Assembly (NCBI GenBank): GCA_036654795.1
Contig: JAVVRI010000122.1
Span: 1-8,640, forward strand
Length of the DNA stretch: 8,640 bases
Direction of reading: 5' to 3'
Origin: JAVVRI01 sp036654795
GTDB lineage: Bacteria; Bacteroidota; Bacteroidia; Bacteroidales; Tannerellaceae
Shown: positions 6,875 to 8,640 of the stretch, piece after piece
Layout of the letters: every line of letters starts with the position of its first letter
How positions within the stretch are numbered: the first letter of the stretch is position 1
Made by a program: the position numbers and the translations under genes
The notes under the pieces: model-generated
The model's database searches: none
Seen by the model: only the letters and a program-made list of their open reading frames with translations
Told to the model about the DNA's origin: nothing

Positions 6875-6917
6875 CTAGTCGGAAACAAACCAATACTATC
6901 ATTAAATAATAAAAGAT

Positions 6918-8567
6918 ATGGCAACACCTCCTTTTAAGTATCAGGCACCTTTTCCTTTAGGTCCGGATACAACTGAGTATTATCTGCTTACAAAAGACTA
7001 TGTGTCTGTAGCTGAGTTTGAAGGAACACCCGTTTTGAAGATCGCCAAAGAAGGGCTTACGGCTATGGCGAACGCTGCTTTCCGCGATGTGTCTTTCCTG
7101 CTTCGTCGGGAACACAACGAACAGGTTGCTAAAATATTGAGCGACCCTGAAGCAAGCGACAACGACAAATACGTAGCACTGACATTCCTGCGCAACGCCG
7201 AAGTGTCTGCCAAAGGCAAACTGCCGCTTTGCCAAGATACCGGCACGGCGATTATCCACGGCGAGAAAGGACAGCACATCTGGACGGGCTATTGTGATGA
7301 GGAAGCCCTTTCGGAAGGTGTTTATAAAACTTATACCGAAGAGAACCTGCGCTATTCTCAGAACGCCCCTCTTACGATGTATGATGAAGTAAATACGAAA
7401 TGCAACCTGCCGGCTCAGATTGATATTGAAGCTACGGAAGGTATGGAGTATCGCTTCCTTTGTGTAACCAAAGGTGGCGGTTCTGCCAATAAAACGTATC
7501 TGTATCAGGAAACAAAAGCGTTGTTGAACCCGGCAACTCTGGTTCCTTTCCTAGTTGAGAAGATTAAGACATTGGGGACAGCCGCTTGTCCGCCTTACCA
7601 TATTGCTTTTGTGATTGGTGGTACTTCTGCTGAGAAGAACCTGCTGACCGTAAAGCTGGCTTCTACCCATTATTATGACAACTTGCCGACGACAGGCAAC
7701 GAAGGCGGTCGTGCTTTCCGTGATATTGAGTTGGAAAACCAGGTGCTTAAAGAAGCACAGAATATCGGTCTTGGTGCTCAGTTCGGTGGTAAATATCTGG
7801 CACACGATATTCGTATCGTTCGCTTGCCCCGTCATGGTGCTTCCTGCCCGGTAGGGATGGGGGTTAGCTGTTCTGCCGACCGTAACATCAAATGTAAGAT
7901 TAATAAAGAAGGTATTTGGATTGAGAAGATGGATTCGAATCCTGCCAACCTAATCCCTGCCGAACTGCGCGAAGCCGGCGAAGGCGATGCTGTTAAGATC
8001 AACTTGAACCAACCGATGGCAGATATACTGAAGGAACTGGACAAATATCCGGTATCCACCCGCCTATCGCTGAGCGGAACAATCGTGGTAGGTCGCGACA
8101 TCGCCCATGCCAAGTTGAAAGAGCGCATCGACAAAGGCGAAGGTATGCCTCAGTATGTGAAAGACCATCCGATCTATTATGCCGGTCCGGCAAAGACTCC
8201 GGAAGGGATGCCTTCGGGTTCCTTTGGTCCGACGACTGCAGGACGTATGGACTCGTATGTAAACCTATTTCAGGACAATGGTGGCAGTATGATTATGATT
8301 GCCAAAGGCAACCGTAGCCAGCAGGTAACGGATGCTTGCCAGAAACATGGCGGCTTCTATCTGGGAAGTATCGGTGGTCCGGCTGCTATCTTGGCGCAAG
8401 AAAACATTAAGAAAGTAGAATGCCTCGAATATCCTGAATTGGGTATGGAAGCCATTTGGAAGATAGAAGTAGAGAACTTCCCTGCTTTCATCCTCGTGGA
8501 CAACAAAGGCAACGACTTCTTCAAACAGATCAAACCTCGTTGCGCCACTTGCGGATTGAATAAGTAA
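6918..8567 (+). CDS. fumA: Class I fumarate hydratase, [4Fe-4S] (FumA/FumB type)
   Basis: The 549-residue enzyme interconverts fumarate and L-malate. In Bacteroides-type anaerobes it mainly runs from malate to fumarate, feeding fumarate reductase and succinate formation in the cytoplasm. It is collinear with E. coli FumA (548 residues) from YQAPFPL and DTTEYYLLT to the end, with long identical blocks such as TAACPPYHIAFVIGGTSAE and SIGGPAA. The three cluster cysteines are present at the same numbers as in E. coli: C105 (LPLCQDTGTA), C224 (AACPPYH) and C318 (VSCSADRN). The TTAGRMDSY motif (439-447) belongs to the C-terminal active-site domain. A C-terminal CATC pair (C542, C545) resembles the CxxC near the end of FumA. 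The cluster is solvent-exposed in this class and oxygen-sensitive, consistent with published work on Bacteroides thetaiotaomicron fumarase. The start is set by the match to FumA at residue 6 onward. The gene is monocistronic. 'fumA' is by family likeness; the local name may differ. Confidence 0.96.
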   Translation: MATPPFKYQAPFPLGPDTTEYYLLTKDYVSVAEFEGTPVLKIAKEGLTAMANAAFRDVSFLLRREHNEQVAKILSDPEASDNDKYVALTFLRNAEVSAKGKLPLCQDTGTAIIHGEKGQHIWTGYCDEEALSEGVYKTYTEENLRYSQNAPLTMYDEVNTKCNLPAQIDIEATEGMEYRFLCVTKGGGSANKTYLYQETKALLNPATLVPFLVEKIKTLGTAACPPYHIAFVIGGTSAEKNLLTVKLASTHYYDNLPTTGNEGGRAFRDIELENQVLKEAQNIGLGAQFGGKYLAHDIRIVRLPRHGASCPVGMGVSCSADRNIKCKINKEGIWIEKMDSNPANLIPAELREAGEGDAVKINLNQPMADILKELDKYPVSTRLSLSGTIVVGRDIAHAKLKERIDKGEGMPQYVKDHPIYYAGPAKTPEGMPSGSFGPTTAGRMDSYVNLFQDNGGSMIMIAKGNRSQQVTDACQKHGGFYLGSIGGPAAILAQENIKKVECLEYPELGMEAIWKIEVENFPAFILVDNKGNDFFKQIKPRCATCGLNK

Positions 8568-8599
8568 AGAATTACCAACAAGTAATTCTAAACATAGAA

Positions 8600-8637
8600 G
8601 GCCGCGGATGTGAGAAAGAACATCTGCGGCCTTTTTT
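8600..8637 (+). terminator. Intrinsic terminator of the fumarase gene
   Basis: The arms GGCCGCGGATGT (8600-8611) and ACATCTGCGGCC (8620-8631) form a 12-bp stem with one G-U pair around the loop GAGAAAGA. Six Ts follow. It lies 33 bases after the fumarase stop codon and closes a single-gene transcript. Confidence 0.93.
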
Positions 8638-8640
8638 GTG

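Larger units (their letters stand above)
6557..6917. other. 361-bp divergent intergenic region between protease and fumarase genes
   Basis: This spacer separates two divergent genes. It holds -7 boxes for the protease (6564-6571 and perhaps 6649-6656) and for the fumarase (6867-6874), plus two overlapping palindromes (6818-6844). CAACGTT occurs twice, at 6694-6700 and 6717-6723, which may be chance. Between about 6660 and 6815 I find no gene, RNA or repeat I can support. Confidence 0.65.

Noticed and set aside
6704..6937. 77-codon plus-strand frame running into the fumarase gene
   Set aside because: It spans the palindromes and the fumarase promoter, overlaps the fumarase start in another frame, and its product has no recognisable domain.
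1..8640. Search for CRISPR arrays, insertion sequences, tRNAs, phage or defence systems
   Set aside because: There are no regularly spaced repeats, no transposase, no cloverleaf that I could see and no defence-type genes. The window reads as ordinary core chromosome.

Overview
This window looks like chromosomal DNA from a member of the Bacteroidales. The gut genera Bacteroides and Parabacteroides are the natural candidates, but the genus cannot be fixed from sequence reading alone. The evidence is as follows. Upstream regions carry Bacteroidetes-type -7 boxes (TAnnTTTG) rather than sigma70 TATAAT boxes. Ribosome-binding regions are A-rich with little Shine-Dalgarno. There are two lipoproteins with Bacteroidetes-like leaders. 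One exported protein has an 'AQ' signal-peptidase junction and a type IX secretion (T9SS)-like C-terminal tail. The fumarase is an oxygen-sensitive class I enzyme, as used by these anaerobes.

Five protein genes are supported, in the order minus, plus, minus, minus, plus. (1) 33-917, minus: an RluF-type 23S rRNA pseudouridine synthase with a long basic tail. (2) 1007-2206, plus: a secreted alpha/beta-hydrolase lipoprotein of the secretory-lipase type. (3) 2319-4010, minus: a lipoprotein joining an OmpA-like region to C-terminal TPR repeats. (4) 4319-6556, minus: a secreted trypsin-fold serine protease close in motif order to lysyl endopeptidase (Achromobacter protease I), ending in a T9SS-like sorting domain. 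(5) 6918-8567, plus: a full-length class I [4Fe-4S] fumarate hydratase very similar to E. coli FumA/FumB.

The genes do not form one operon or one pathway. Each appears to have its own promoter. Genes 1 and 2 diverge from an 89-bp spacer with a -7 box on each strand. Genes 2 and 3 converge on a shared bidirectional terminator. Genes 3 and 4 are co-directional but separated by 308 bp that includes a promoter for gene 3. Genes 4 and 5 diverge from a 361-bp spacer. That spacer holds -7 boxes for both genes and a perfect 20-bp palindrome just upstream of the fumarase -7 box. Gene 5 ends in a strong intrinsic terminator at the window edge. The unifying theme is housekeeping (rRNA modification, central metabolism) mixed with envelope and secreted functions (two lipoproteins, one secreted protease).

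I see no tRNA, rRNA, CRISPR array, insertion sequence, phage or defence gene, and no sign of an accessory island. The most interesting items are the predicted Lys-specific, T9SS-tailed protease, the nested palindromes upstream of the fumarase gene, the OmpA-like/TPR lipoprotein, and two -7 boxes placed only 5-7 bases before start codons.
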